64,000 nt of DNA from Aquirhabdus parva. GTDB taxonomy: Bacteria > Pseudomonadota > Gammaproteobacteria > Pseudomonadales > Moraxellaceae. The DNA lies in NCBI RefSeq assembly GCF_003351745.1, contig NZ_CP031222.1, positions 2,152,207 through 2,216,206 on the forward strand, given 5' to 3'. How positions within the stretch are numbered: position 1 is the stretch's first letter; each line of letters starts with the position of its first letter. The notes beneath the pieces were generated by a model that did not search any database, had not been told where the DNA came from, and saw only the letters and a list, made by a program, of their open reading frames with translations. Shown piece after piece: positions 56,428 through 64,000 of this stretch. Both the position numbers and the translations under genes were made by a program.

Positions 56428-56482
56428 TACTTAGACTCGCTAATAAAGTCTTTTAGCCAATGCTCGCTTAGGCTTGTTCTAT

Positions 56483-56520
56483 AAAAACCGATCACCTTCT
56501 ATGAAGTGGTCGGTTTTTTT
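56483..56520 (+). terminator. Terminator of fdxA
   Basis: Stem with AAAAACCGA... pairing to ...TCGGTTTTT, one wobble and one bulge, loop TAT, followed by a T7 run. Confidence 0.85.
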
Positions 56521-56659
56521 ATGAGCATTCCATGAGGAATTTTTACAATTTCTGACATAGTTGACGCCTTGATCAAGCAATTTATCCGAGTATTGATCGC
56601 AATTCTGCTAAGCTCAAACCATTGAATAAACAATGTAAACAGCTCAGGAAGGCCCATAC

Positions 56660-57466
56660 ATGTTAAATCCCTCTACCTACAACAAACCTAAAATTATTTT
56701 TTTCTCAGTCATTGCTGTGATCATACTGATGGTCATCTGGGGCTGCTTCTATACCGTGACTTCAGGACAACGCGCATTAGTCTTGCGCTTTGGGCAAGTA
56801 CAAGAAGTAGTGTCGGATGGGCTTCACTTTAAACTCCCATTTGTTGAGCGAATCATTTTGGTCGATGTCCGAACCCAAAAAGCTCACTCACCCGCCAGTG
56901 CAGGCACTAAAGATCTGCAAACGGTCACAACTGAAGTCGCGCTCAACTACCATTTAAACGCGAATGCATTGCAGGACACATACAGTCGGATTGGCTTGGA
57001 TGTCGAAGATAAAGTTATCGAACCCCGTATCCAAGAAATCGTCAAAGCCGTGATTGCCCGCTTTTCCGCAGAAGAACTGCTGACACGTCGAGATGCCGTA
57101 AAAGGTGAGATTGCTGCTGGCCTACGCAATGCCTTGGCAACCTATAATATCAATGTTGAAGATATTCAGATTACCAACTTTAAGTTTTCTCGAGCATTTG
57201 ATGAAGCGATTGAAGCCAAACAAACTGCAGAACAAAATGCGCTAAAAGCCAAAAATGACCTTGATCGTATCAAGGTTGAGGCTGAGCAGAAAATTACCAT
57301 GGCGCAAGCAGAAGCCGAGACCATTCGCATTCAAGCACAGGCCATTAAGGAACAGGGCGGTGAAGAGTATGTGAAAATGAAAGCTATTGAAAAATGGAAT
57401 GGGACTTTACCGCAATACACAGGCGGCGGTGCAATGCCGTTTATCAGTATTCCTGTACAGAAGTAA
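56660..57466 (+). CDS. SPFH/prohibitin family membrane protein
   Basis: 268 residues: one N-terminal membrane segment (~10-30), then an SPFH (band 7) domain from VTSGQRALVLRFGQVQEVV through VDVRTQKAHS to about 185. A charged coiled coil rich in Ala, Glu and Lys follows (EAKQTAEQNALKAKNDLDRI, cited). It resembles HflC/prohibitins and likely forms rings or membrane microdomains that regulate proteases. It is not in the hflX-hflKC context, so it is an independent prohibitin-like gene. The start has AGGAAGG upstream. Confidence 0.85.
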   Translation: MLNPSTYNKPKIIFFSVIAVIILMVIWGCFYTVTSGQRALVLRFGQVQEVVSDGLHFKLPFVERIILVDVRTQKAHSPASAGTKDLQTVTTEVALNYHLNANALQDTYSRIGLDVEDKVIEPRIQEIVKAVIARFSAEELLTRRDAVKGEIAAGLRNALATYNINVEDIQITNFKFSRAFDEAIEAKQTAEQNALKAKNDLDRIKVEAEQKITMAQAEAETIRIQAQAIKEQGGEEYVKMKAIEKWNGTLPQYTGGGAMPFISIPVQK

Positions 57467-57476
57467 TATACGATAT

Positions 57477-57507
57477 GAGAACCCGTCTATATCAAGGAAG
57501 GGTTCTC
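57477..57507. terminator. Possible hairpin between SPFH and HolD-like genes
   Basis: Inverted repeat GAGAACCC (57477-57484) and GGGTTCTC (57500-57507) with a 15-base loop and no T run. It lies between convergent genes, so it may be a weak terminator or mRNA end structure. Confidence 0.35.
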
Positions 57508-57532
57508 TGTGATTATGATTAGAAAGATAGAA

Positions 57533-58342
57533 TTAACGAACTTGACCTGACAGCAAACGCCACAAGCTTCGTTTTTTTAATGGCGCTTGTAATAACTCGT
57601 CAAGAGACGGTAAACGTTCCAGATGTTCTGGAATAATGCTATCCGGCAACTCTCCCATAAGCCCTACGCGCCGATCTGTACCAAATCGTGTCAGGAACCC
57701 CATCAAGGCAGCTTGGGCACCGACATTATGCTGCCAGCGCGTGCCTTCAGCCAAAGGCCAATCTAAACGAAAAGCTTCCGAGCTACTTGAACTGTCGGCA
57801 CGCTGAAATGCTTGATTGATGTTTTGCCACAAGGTACGACGATCAGGATGATTCAATGCTTGCACTGAAACCAGTACGACCCACTCCCCAATCACGCGCG
57901 CCTCTAAACTAAAACGCAGCACCTGCTCGACATGAACGGCCTCACTCGCAGCGATGGTTTGTGCAAAGGGCTGACGGGTTGGTTTTTCTGGGGTCGTCAC
58001 TTTAATTTGAGGTGTGTTGGATGTCTGAAGCAATGACTCAGTACGGGCAATATGTGCTGATGCAGTCGCTTGTATCGACTGAATTGGCTTTGCTTCGGGA
58101 GTAGAAGATATAGGCTGGGACGCTATGGCTATACTTTGCGTCTTAGCTAAGATAACAGGCTGGACAGGGTCGATATGATTTTGTTCATTGGATACCCCAA
58201 TCGCATCATCACCCCGTTTCCCCCAAAGCGACATGGCGGTGATGCTCTGAATGGATTCAGTACGTTCAGCCCATACAGAAATACCCAGTGCAGCAAGAAC
58301 TGCCCGGGTATGTGCTTGACGATGCATCGGTGACACGGACAA
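57533..58342 (-). CDS. Unknown protein; possible DNA polymerase III psi (HolD-like) subunit
   Basis: 269 residues, immediately after leuA: the leuA TAG is followed directly by a TTG start, with GAGG eight bases before it (an ATG at 58327 is the alternative). The N-terminal 20 residues have the pattern LxxLGIxxWxxR, as in HolD. A long linker rich in Gln/Ser/Thr/Ile follows (~40-130), then a C-terminal globular part with VLVSVQALNHPDRRTLWQNI, FRLDWPL and AALMGFLTRF, similar in layout to larger pseudomonad psi subunits. The similarity is weak; I give it as a hypothesis. Confidence 0.6.
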   Translation of the reverse strand: MSVSPMHRQAHTRAVLAALGISVWAERTESIQSITAMSLWGKRGDDAIGVSNEQNHIDPVQPVILAKTQSIAIASQPISSTPEAKPIQSIQATASAHIARTESLLQTSNTPQIKVTTPEKPTRQPFAQTIAASEAVHVEQVLRFSLEARVIGEWVVLVSVQALNHPDRRTLWQNINQAFQRADSSSSSEAFRLDWPLAEGTRWQHNVGAQAALMGFLTRFGTDRRVGLMGELPDSIIPEHLERLPSLDELLQAPLKKRSLWRLLSGQVR

Positions 58343-59908
58343 CTACATCACCTCATCAGTTTGCGGATTGGCTTTGCCTTGGGTAGCTAACCAATTCAGT
58401 GCATCAAGATAAGCTTTGGCACTGGCAATCACGATATCGGTATCAGCCCCTTGACCCGTAACGATACGTCCTTGCTGGTTCAAGCGCACGGCCACCTCGC
58501 CTTGGCTGTCAGTACCACTGGTAATGGCATTGACTGAATAAAGCTCGAGCAAAGCACCAGATTTGGCAACCACTTCAATCGCTTTAAAAGTGGCGTCCAC
58601 AGGACCTGAACCACTGGCACTGACAGGGTGGATTTTGCCATCAACATTGAGTACCAAATGCGCGCGCGGTACTTGACCTGTCTTACTGGTCACTTCCAGC
58701 TCTTCTAACACATAACGATTGACGACATCGTCACCCTGATGACCACTGACCAGTGCGTGTAGATCTTCATCGAAGATTTCACTCTTGCGATCCGCTAGCT
58801 CTTTAAAGCGAACAAATAATGCGTTAAGAGCCTCATCAGAGTCTGGTGTAATGCCTAAAGCTTCTAAGCGTGAACGGAACGCAGCGCGACCAGACAATTT
58901 GCCTAAAGTCAGCTTATTCGCATTCCAGCCAACATCCTCAGCACGCATAATTTCATATGTTTCACGATGCTTCAGAATCCCGTCTTGATGAATCCCGGAC
59001 TCATGTGCAAACGCATTGGCACCCACGATTGCTTTATTCGGCTGTACCACGTAACCCGTAATTGCGGAAACCAGACGAGATGAAGGCACAATTTCTTCGG
59101 TCCGGATATTGGTCGTCACATTGTATAAATCTTTACGGACACGGGTCGCCATCACCACTTCTTCAAGAGCAGCGTTACCCGCCCGCTCACCCAGCCCATT
59201 GATGGTACATTCGACCTGACGCGCACCCGCTTGCACCGCAGCCAAGGAATTCGCAACAGCCATACCCAAGTCATTATGGCAATGCGTAGACCAAATAACG
59301 CTATTGGCATTTGGGACACGTGCTATCAATTGCTCAAATCGCTGGGCATACAACGCAGGGTTTGAATAACCCACGGTGTCTGGAACGTTGATGGTTTTTG
59401 CACCGGCACGAATCACTTCATCGAAAATACGAACCAAGAAATCTATTTCAGAGCGTACGGCGTCTTCTGCAGAAAACTCAACATCATCGGTGAATTCGAG
59501 TGCGGTTTTAACCGCCCGCACAGCAGCTTCCACAACTTGATCTTCATTCATTCGCAATTTGTATTGCATATGAATCGGGCTGGTTGCAATAAATGTATGC
59601 ACCCGCCCCCGTTTCGCATGGCGAATCGCATCACCAGCACGACGTATGTCTTTATCATTGGCGCGTGCAAGAGAACAAATGGTTGAGTTTTGGATAATGC
59701 TTGAAATCGTCGAGATAGAATCAAAATCACCTTCACTTGCAGCTGCAAATCCTGCCTCAATGACATCGACTCCCAGTTTTTCTAACTGGCGTGCAATACG
59801 AATTTTTTCTTCTTTGGTCATCGATGCGCCAGGGCTTTGCTCACCATCGCGTAATGTGGTATCAAAAATAATGAGTTGGCTAGGTGGATTAATGATTGAG
59901 CTACTCAT
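58343..59908 (-). CDS. leuA: 2-isopropylmalate synthase
   Basis: A 521-residue enzyme that condenses acetyl-CoA with 2-oxoisovalerate, the first committed step of leucine synthesis. The HMGL-like TIM barrel begins [16 protein letters not shown], with metal ligands also in [18 protein letters not shown]. The C-terminal LeuA dimer regulatory domain is present from ~395 ([16 protein letters not shown] and the [13 protein letters not shown] loop), so it is the leucine-inhibited long form. The ATG at 59908 has AGGAA at 8 bases; the longer open frame lacks family residues. A T-run hairpin lies upstream. Confidence 0.97.
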   Translation of the reverse strand: MSSSIINPPSQLIIFDTTLRDGEQSPGASMTKEEKIRIARQLEKLGVDVIEAGFAAASEGDFDSISTISSIIQNSTICSLARANDKDIRRAGDAIRHAKRGRVHTFIATSPIHMQYKLRMNEDQVVEAAVRAVKTALEFTDDVEFSAEDAVRSEIDFLVRIFDEVIRAGAKTINVPDTVGYSNPALYAQRFEQLIARVPNANSVIWSTHCHNDLGMAVANSLAAVQAGARQVECTINGLGERAGNAALEEVVMATRVRKDLYNVTTNIRTEEIVPSSRLVSAITGYVVQPNKAIVGANAFAHESGIHQDGILKHRETYEIMRAEDVGWNANKLTLGKLSGRAAFRSRLEALGITPDSDEALNALFVRFKELADRKSEIFDEDLHALVSGHQGDDVVNRYVLEELEVTSKTGQVPRAHLVLNVDGKIHPVSASGSGPVDATFKAIEVVAKSGALLELYSVNAITSGTDSQGEVAVRLNQQGRIVTGQGADTDIVIASAKAYLDALNWLATQGKANPQTDEVM

Positions 59909-59994
59909 AAAGCAATTCCTAAACTTAAAATAATCTAACTGCCTTGCTGCTTTATTTTTCTCTATGATTTCAATAAAAACAGCAAACAATATGC

Positions 59995-60029
59995 AAAAAT
60001 AAAAACGTACGGCTCAGCAAAACTGTACG
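59995..60029 (-). promoter_or_regulatory. Possible transcription attenuator of leuA
   Basis: On the minus strand a stem of CGTAC plus a further G-C pair (positions 60006-60012 with 60023-60029, one A-C mismatch, loop of ten) is followed by a run of T with one A (complement of 59995-60005). It lies about 95 bases before the leuA start, suitable for attenuation. Confidence 0.45.
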
Positions 60030-60054
60030 CTAAGTTCAATAAAAAATGATGGGT

Positions 60055-60117
60055 TTATTGTGAGCCAATCTGAGAGAAACGTAAACTTAAAATGTATGGT
60101 TTGCGTGCGTTTATCAA
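60055..60117 (-). CDS. Possible leader peptide of leuA
   Basis: A 20-codon frame beginning with TTG and ending TAA 25 bases before the attenuator-like hairpin. It includes two TTA leucine codons and two Ile codons in a row of five (YILSL). No good ribosome site was seen at usual spacing, and Leu is not strongly enriched, so this is a weak candidate. Confidence 0.2.
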   Translation of the reverse strand: MINARKPYILSLRFSQIGSQ

Positions 60118-60262
60118 GTCTGATTTAAAGAGAAATCCTCATTGACCGACAAACGCATAATCACTCATTGAATGATGTGCCGTGAAAAAAAATTGAATCG
60201 TGATCTAGCAAGAGCTTGATCTGCATTTAAGAAAAATTTGCCCCAAGTGCCAACTTAAAAGC

Positions 60263-60415
60263 TTAATGCCCTTTAGCAAAGGGATCATTGGACAGCTCAG
60301 ACTCGCGATGTTGCTGCGCAAGCATTTGATGCTCAGGCACAGCTGGCTTTATGCCTAAGAAAACCATAACCCCTAAAACGGCAAGCACCCCGAATACAAC
60401 AATGATTAACCACAT
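60263..60415 (-). CDS. 50-residue single-pass membrane protein
   Basis: A short gene. An N-terminal membrane segment of about 21 residues (MWLIIVVFGVLAVLGVMVFL) is followed by a polar cytoplasmic or periplasmic tail of ~28 residues ending PFAKGH. It has a strong GGGAG ribosome site nine bases before ATG and no signal cleavage motif. I do not recognise a family, but the position and ribosome site support translation. It lies between leuA and the aqpZ upstream region. Confidence 0.62.
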   Translation of the reverse strand: MWLIIVVFGVLAVLGVMVFLGIKPAVPEHQMLAQQHRESELSNDPFAKGH

Positions 60416-60760
60416 GATCATACTCCCTTGACGCTACTTATATTGGTTTTTTGCTCTGATTGTGTTGATTATCAATACCATAACCATACAGCAAGAACAT
60501 AACTACACCAACTTCCAAATTCCTTTAAGAAAAGCAGCTTTTTGGATAAAGCCACGCTTAACTCAAGAAAAATACTGAACATCCCCGATCACAGCTTAGT
60601 CACTTAAGCTACCAATATAATATGCACCTAATTCTAAAAATTTACCAGAGACGACAGCACAAATTTAATGATTAAATCTTTAAAAACATTCTCTTTAGTT
60701 CAGATTCAATATTTGCCAACTAGTCATCTTTCTCTTGTAAATTCGTCTTAAAATTAGACC

Positions 60761-60774
60761 GTGATCCATTTCAC
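60761..60774. promoter_or_regulatory. CRP/Vfr-like palindrome, distal
   Basis: GTGATCCATTTCAC matches the GTGA-N6-TCAC core. The 5' flanking base is C instead of T, and the 3' flank A fits the full TGTGA-N6-TCACA consensus. Confidence 0.45.
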
Positions 60775-60970
60775 ATTTTTGCAATGTCCTCTATTTATTC
60801 TGACGGAATACATGATGACTTTTGTAGATGCTGTATTTTCGATTGAACTTGTAGGTTATATGAACACTGTAAGTGTGAAGGGTGTTGGAGATGGATTAGT
60901 TTTAAGTTTTAAAACAACAAGCTCCTATGACTACCCAGAGCAATGTTGTCTAAAACACTATCGTTGTAAT

Positions 60971-60990
60971 TATGTGAACCAGTTCACATA
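60971..60990. promoter_or_regulatory. CRP/Vfr-like palindrome, proximal to aqpZ
   Basis: TATGTGAAC-CA-GTTCACATA, a near-perfect 20-base palindrome containing TGTGA-N6-TCACA, the full CRP/Vfr core. Its centre lies about 149 bases upstream of the aqpZ ATG. Confidence 0.6.
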
Positions 60991-61129
60991 AACTATATAC
61001 CGATTTTCATTTTCTCCATAGAATCAGGCAACAAGCGTAACCGCATGTAAAAGATATTATCGATATATCGCTTACATACTTAAAAGTAGATCATCGATCC
61101 TCTACAGACTCATTAAAGGACATTAAAAA

Positions 61130-61822
61130 ATGAAAAAATATGGTGCAGAGTTCTTCGGAACATTTTGGCTGGTGTTTGGTGGCTGCGGAAGTGCAGTCCT
61201 CGCAGCGGGTTTCCCTGAACTGGGAATTGGATTTGCTGGCGTGGCGTTGGCATTTGGTCTAACGGTTCTTACAATGGCCTTTGCAGTCGGTCATATCTCA
61301 GGTGGTCACTTCAATCCTGCGGTTTCTATCGGTCTTTGGGCGGGTGGTCGCTTCCCCGCAGGTCAACTCCTTCCTTACATCATTTCCCAAGTACTTGGTG
61401 GTATCGCTGCGGCGGCAGTGCTATGGGTTATTGCCAGTGGCAAAGTCGGTTTTGATTCTACTCAAGGTTTTGCTTTAAATGGTTATGATGCAGGCTCGCC
61501 AGGTGGATATTCACTGACATCAGCATTGGTTGCTGAAATCGTTCTGACTGCGTTCTTCCTGATTGTGATCTTGGGTGCAACAAGTAAGCGCGCCCCTGCT
61601 GGTTTTGCACCAATTGCGATTGGTCTGGCGCTGACACTTATCCATTTAATCAGTATCCCAGTGACGAATACTTCTGTAAATCCAGCTCGTAGTACAGCAG
61701 TGGCTGTTGTCGCAGGGAATGCACTGGCGATTAAACAATTATGGTTATTCTGGGTTGCCCCGATCATCGGCGCGCTTCTGGGTGCAGGTGTTTATCGTTT
61801 TATTGGCAATAGTGACGACTAA
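61130..61822 (+). CDS. aqpZ: Aquaporin Z
   Basis: A 230-residue six-helix water channel. Both pore motifs are present: [17 protein letters not shown] and [13 protein letters not shown]. The selectivity residues His, Thr and Arg in [18 protein letters not shown] fit a water-selective AqpZ rather than a glycerol facilitator, which would have a wider filter. The ATG has AAAGGA upstream. It is monocistronic, with a hairpin terminator, and CRP-like palindromes lie in the long region before it. It provides rapid osmotic water flow across the inner membrane. Confidence 0.95.
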   Translation: MKKYGAEFFGTFWLVFGGCGSAVLAAGFPELGIGFAGVALAFGLTVLTMAFAVGHISGGHFNPAVSIGLWAGGRFPAGQLLPYIISQVLGGIAAAAVLWVIASGKVGFDSTQGFALNGYDAGSPGGYSLTSALVAEIVLTAFFLIVILGATSKRAPAGFAPIAIGLALTLIHLISIPVTNTSVNPARSTAVAVVAGNALAIKQLWLFWVAPIIGALLGAGVYRFIGNSDD

Positions 61823-61837
61823 TGTCTTGCGATCCAC

Positions 61838-61875
61838 AATAAAAAAAGGCTGCCAAAAGGTGGCCCTTTTTTATT
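61838..61875 (+). terminator. Terminator of aqpZ
   Basis: Long imperfect stem AATAAAAAAAGGCTGCC with GGTGGCCCTTTTTTATT (loop AAAA; a few wobble or mismatch positions), with a T run. Confidence 0.8.
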
Positions 61876-61909
61876 ATGGGTTCTTATTGGTGATTAGATT
61901 TATTATTCA

Positions 61910-62296
61910 CTACTCTTTTTTGTCTACAACCCATCGCTTCTTCATACGATTCCATGCATATAAACCCGCAGCAAAGCTATTGTATAACAACCGCGATAGA
62001 ATACTCAGAACCGGAAACCGAACTAACCTGGCAAGCCATTTTTGTCGAGGAGTTTCGGCCCATAAAACAGCAAAAGCATCCGCTCCAATTTTAGTAATAC
62101 CCTCTTGATCAACAACATGTAGTCGCTCTCTCACCGACTCTTGCTCGGCATCAATGTCCTTAACTACATCCGGATTCTCATCAATATCAATCCACTCAAC
62201 CTGCGCTGAGCAGGACTCCATGCGACGACGCTGATCCTTAATCCCCGCATCGCAAACGGGACATGCACTGTTGTAGTAGACTTTGACTTTACTCAT
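61910..62296 (-). CDS. DCC family thiol-disulfide oxidoreductase-like protein (DUF393)
   Basis: 128 residues beginning VYYNSACPVCDAGI, the DxxCxxC-type motif of the DCC/YuxK family; here Asn replaces the usual first Asp. The fold is thioredoxin-like with the active CPVC pair near residue 12-15, and a C-terminal Arg/Lys-rich amphipathic end (AWNRMKKRWVVDKKE) suggests membrane contact. The function of the family is not well defined. Its ATG lies inside the end of the desaturase gene (8-base overlap), so the two are translated together. Confidence 0.82.
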   Translation of the reverse strand: MSKVKVYYNSACPVCDAGIKDQRRRMESCSAQVEWIDIDENPDVVKDIDAEQESVRERLHVVDQEGITKIGADAFAVLWAETPRQKWLARLVRFPVLSILSRLLYNSFAAGLYAWNRMKKRWVVDKKE

Positions 62297-63173
62297 GCTT
62301 CACTCCCAATTCGCTATAGATTGAATGTAGTGTTCCAAACATCGATGCAGCAAGCCTAGGTGCATCATCAGTCGATAAAGCTTGATGCACAACTGGAAGA
62401 TGGACACTTGGGCATTGTGGGAAAAGATGATGCTCACGATGAAAATTAAAATTTACATCATGCAGTAAAATCTGATCTAACCAACTGACTGCATGAGATC
62501 GAACGTGACCAGATTGCTGAGCAACATCCACTAAACCGTGTTCAGCAATACCACGAAGCTGGCTAAAAAAAAGTCCAAAAGTGATAGCTGAAACAAATGG
62601 CAGAAATGCCAGAATGAAATGGCGACCAAACCCTGTGACAATGAGCAAAATCAAGATTTGAACTGCTGCAATAATAAATATTTTTCCAGTCCGTACGAGT
62701 CGAAATAAATTATGCGGTGCGCCGATACTCTCATGGAAGGTATCTCGCAAATTAAAACCCAGCAATGGTTTAATGATATGGATACGCATTTTTGAAGGGG
62801 TCATTGCACCAAGGTTATAATAATGAAAGCCCTGTGGATCGTCGGATGTTCCGAAGGTTCGATGATGTATCCAATGTTGGTGAGCAAACTCTTGAAAATC
62901 TATCCCTGCAACGGCGCCGAGGATCAATCCAACTTTTTTGTTTAAATGTCTGCTTTTAAATAAAGTGTAGTGAACACAATCATGCATGATGAGTGTAATA
63001 CGATAAATCAATAAACCTATGAGTGGCATAATTAGCAGAGGAGCCATGGGAGACCAATCTGCAATATAAGGGCTAAACCATAATAATAAGAAAAGAGGCA
63101 CGACATTTCTAAAAATGGCTAACCAACCAAAACGATCTGATGGGATGAGCCAATCTGGGTGTATAGCACTCAT
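62289..63173 (-). CDS. Fatty acid desaturase family membrane protein
   Basis: About 294 residues with at least four membrane segments and the three histidine boxes of the di-iron membrane desaturase family: HDCVHY, HQHWIHH and HREHHLFP. The enzyme family inserts double bonds, or hydroxyl groups, in acyl chains or related lipids using O2; beta-carotene ketolase/hydroxylase relatives exist too. Its stop overlaps the DCC gene start. The start is uncertain: ATG 63173 (with AGGA at 11 bases) or ATG 63185, and the frame is open to 63266. Confidence 0.88.
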   Translation of the reverse strand: MSAIHPDWLIPSDRFGWLAIFRNVVPLFLLLWFSPYIADWSPMAPLLIMPLIGLLIYRITLIMHDCVHYTLFKSRHLNKKVGLILGAVAGIDFQEFAHQHWIHHRTFGTSDDPQGFHYYNLGAMTPSKMRIHIIKPLLGFNLRDTFHESIGAPHNLFRLVRTGKIFIIAAVQILILLIVTGFGRHFILAFLPFVSAITFGLFFSQLRGIAEHGLVDVAQQSGHVRSHAVSWLDQILLHDVNFNFHREHHLFPQCPSVHLPVVHQALSTDDAPRLAASMFGTLHSIYSELGVKHE

Positions 63174-63319
63174 GTTTTCTTGCATCCTATTTTTATTAAA
63201 ATTTTCCACAACCAATATCGCATAATAGTTAGCTACGGCACTAACAATCAAAGAAAATTTCTTCAAATATTAGCATCAACAACACATGCAATTAATGTTT
63301 CTTGGCGCTATTAAAGCGA

Positions 63320-63351
63320 TAAAAAGGCCACCCAATAGGTAGCCTTTTATT
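63320..63351 (-). terminator. Terminator of the fadE-type gene
   Basis: Inverted repeat ATAAAAAGGC-C-ACC and GGT-A-GCCTTTTAT with one mismatch and A/T flanks. On the minus strand it follows the acyl-CoA dehydrogenase stop by 30 bases. Confidence 0.75.
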
Positions 63352-63380
63352 CTAAAGTGTAAAAAATGGATCAATTCTGA

Positions 63381-64000
63381 TTAAGCAACTTTCTCTTCAG
63401 CAACTGGTGCCCCAGAATAAATCCCCTCCAGCCCCTTATCCTCCCGATAATACTGTTCAGGACTAAAGACATCGACCTCAATAGCCTCCAGTCGTGCAGC
63501 AAGCGCCAAAGCGACTAAACCAGCTTCAGTTTCACTGATAATACCGAGTTTCTGCGCTTCGTCTGCCAACTCTTCAACAGATCCTCTGCGCAGTTTGTGC
63601 AGTTTTTGAGCCTCGTGAATCCGAGCCAAAATAGGTTCAACTTCACTCAACAAACGGAATGACTTCAGCAGACGTCCCAATCCTAGACTCTGGTTATCAG
63701 GTAAATGAATGCCCTCAATTAAACGCAGATACTGTTCATTATAGCGTTGGATGGTTTTGGCAGCTTCATGACTCATCGCATCACTTGGCGGGGTCGCAAG
63801 TGGATTTAGGCGCAGTGGTAGCGTCATAAAGAAACGTAGAATGCTGCCTATAAATCCATCAAAATTGGCATAGATCCCTTCAAAAGCTTTTTGTGTCTCA
63901 GACAGCGCATGGGTCAAAGCATAATCCACCAAAGGTAAATCTTCCTGCTTACGTCCTTCAGCTTCAAAGCGGCGTAGTGTTGCAGTACCCAGTAACATCC
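63381..64000 (-). CDS. fadE: Acyl-CoA dehydrogenase FadE type, C-terminal part
   Basis: Only the last ~206 codons are inside the window. They match the C-terminal DUF1974 region unique to the large FadE proteins: LPLRLNPLATPPSD, LGRLLKSFRLLSEVEPILARI (cited in part), LGIISETEAGLVALALAARLEAIEVD, and end EDKGLEGIYSGAPVAEEKVA. FadE catalyses the first FAD-dependent oxidation of acyl-CoA in beta-oxidation. The catalytic domain lies outside the window, so activity cannot be judged. The next gene on this strand is the desaturase, after a terminator. Confidence 0.88.
   Translation of the reverse strand, partial: MLLGTATLRRFEAEGRKQEDLPLVDYALTHALSETQKAFEGIYANFDGFIGSILRFFMTLPLRLNPLATPPSDAMSHEAAKTIQRYNEQYLRLIEGIHLPDNQSLGLGRLLKSFRLLSEVEPILARIHEAQKLHKLRRGSVEELADEAQKLGIISETEAGLVALALAARLEAIEVDVFSPEQYYREDKGLEGIYSGAPVAEEKVA

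Larger units (their letters stand above)
59909..60262. other. leuA leader region
   Basis: 354 bases upstream of leuA on the minus strand. It contains the hairpin and T run at 59995-60029, a possible 20-residue leader peptide frame (60055-60117), and AT-rich DNA. Beyond this nothing specific was recognised. Confidence 0.4.
60416..61129. other. Long intergenic region upstream of aqpZ
   Basis: 714 AT-rich bases. It holds two CRP/Vfr-like palindromes (60761-60774 and 60971-60990). Between them a frame of 60-76 codons (from GTG 60761 or ATG 60812) shows no family and no strong ribosome site, and its end lies within the second palindrome; I do not call it a gene. Confidence 0.5.

Noticed and set aside
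60761-60991. 60-76-codon plus-strand frame upstream of aqpZ
   Set aside because: Weak or no ribosome site, no recognisable features, and both its GTG start and its end fall in CRP-like palindromes.

Overview
The window looks like a chromosomal segment of a gammaproteobacterium in or near the Moraxellaceae, related to Acinetobacter. The main reasons are the gene order glnE - ilvE - surface-glycan cluster (in Acinetobacter the lipooligosaccharide outer-core locus starts beside ilvE), the sequence style of MreB, GatCAB, LeuA and RadA, and the mostly housekeeping content. No insertion sequence, prophage, CRISPR array or rRNA is visible. Family assignments come from reading the translated proteins; no database search was possible.

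Layout. 1-6425: cell-shape genes mreB-mreC-mreD followed by maf (partial), all minus, divergent from gatC-gatA-gatB (tRNA amidotransferase, plus). 6525-12256: probable phosphate-ester scavenging genes, namely a Sel1-repeat protein and a CpdB-like 2',3'-cyclic phosphodiesterase/3'-nucleotidase lipoprotein (minus), divergent from a large lipoprotein in which a glycerophosphodiesterase domain seems to be inserted, in permuted order, into a phytase-like propeller. 12869-21909: a surface glycan cluster with an LpxL-type acyltransferase (plus) and, on minus, an ELM1-family protein, O-antigen ligase, polysaccharide deacetylase, GT2, glycosyl-hydrolase-like propeller, two GT4 enzymes and a sugar epimerase. 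These follow ilvE and glnE, and the set matches an Acinetobacter-type outer-core locus.

25983-36685: mixed metabolism with a VOC protein, short signal peptidase I, limonene-epoxide-hydrolase-like enzyme, molybdopterin oxidoreductase, a hemerythrin-like protein lacking expected iron ligands, two small exported proteins, a tandemly duplicated tRNA-Val/tRNA-Asp pair, a YkuD L,D-transpeptidase-fold protein, an aldehyde dehydrogenase, a GlsB/YeaQ protein and argG. 36874-45609: a GGDEF diguanylate cyclase, pyrC-rnt, a Pif1-like helicase converging with an NAD(P)HX dehydratase, tRNA-Glu, radA and a Tim44-like protein.

46042-52273: a heavy-metal RND efflux operon (adaptor, CzcA-type pump, NodT-type outer membrane lipoprotein, and a RidA protein with a His-rich tail), with a beta-barrel-like protein convergent to it. 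53263-64000: mutS, fdxA, an SPFH protein, leuA with a possible attenuator and a downstream gene that may encode a HolD-like psi subunit, a 50-residue membrane protein, aqpZ preceded by two CRP/Vfr-like palindromes, a fatty acid desaturase overlapping a DCC-family protein, and the 3' end of a fadE-type acyl-CoA dehydrogenase.

Start codons were moved inward where a Shine-Dalgarno sequence, overlap with the preceding gene or known family length supported it. Several genes appear to start at GTG or TTG.
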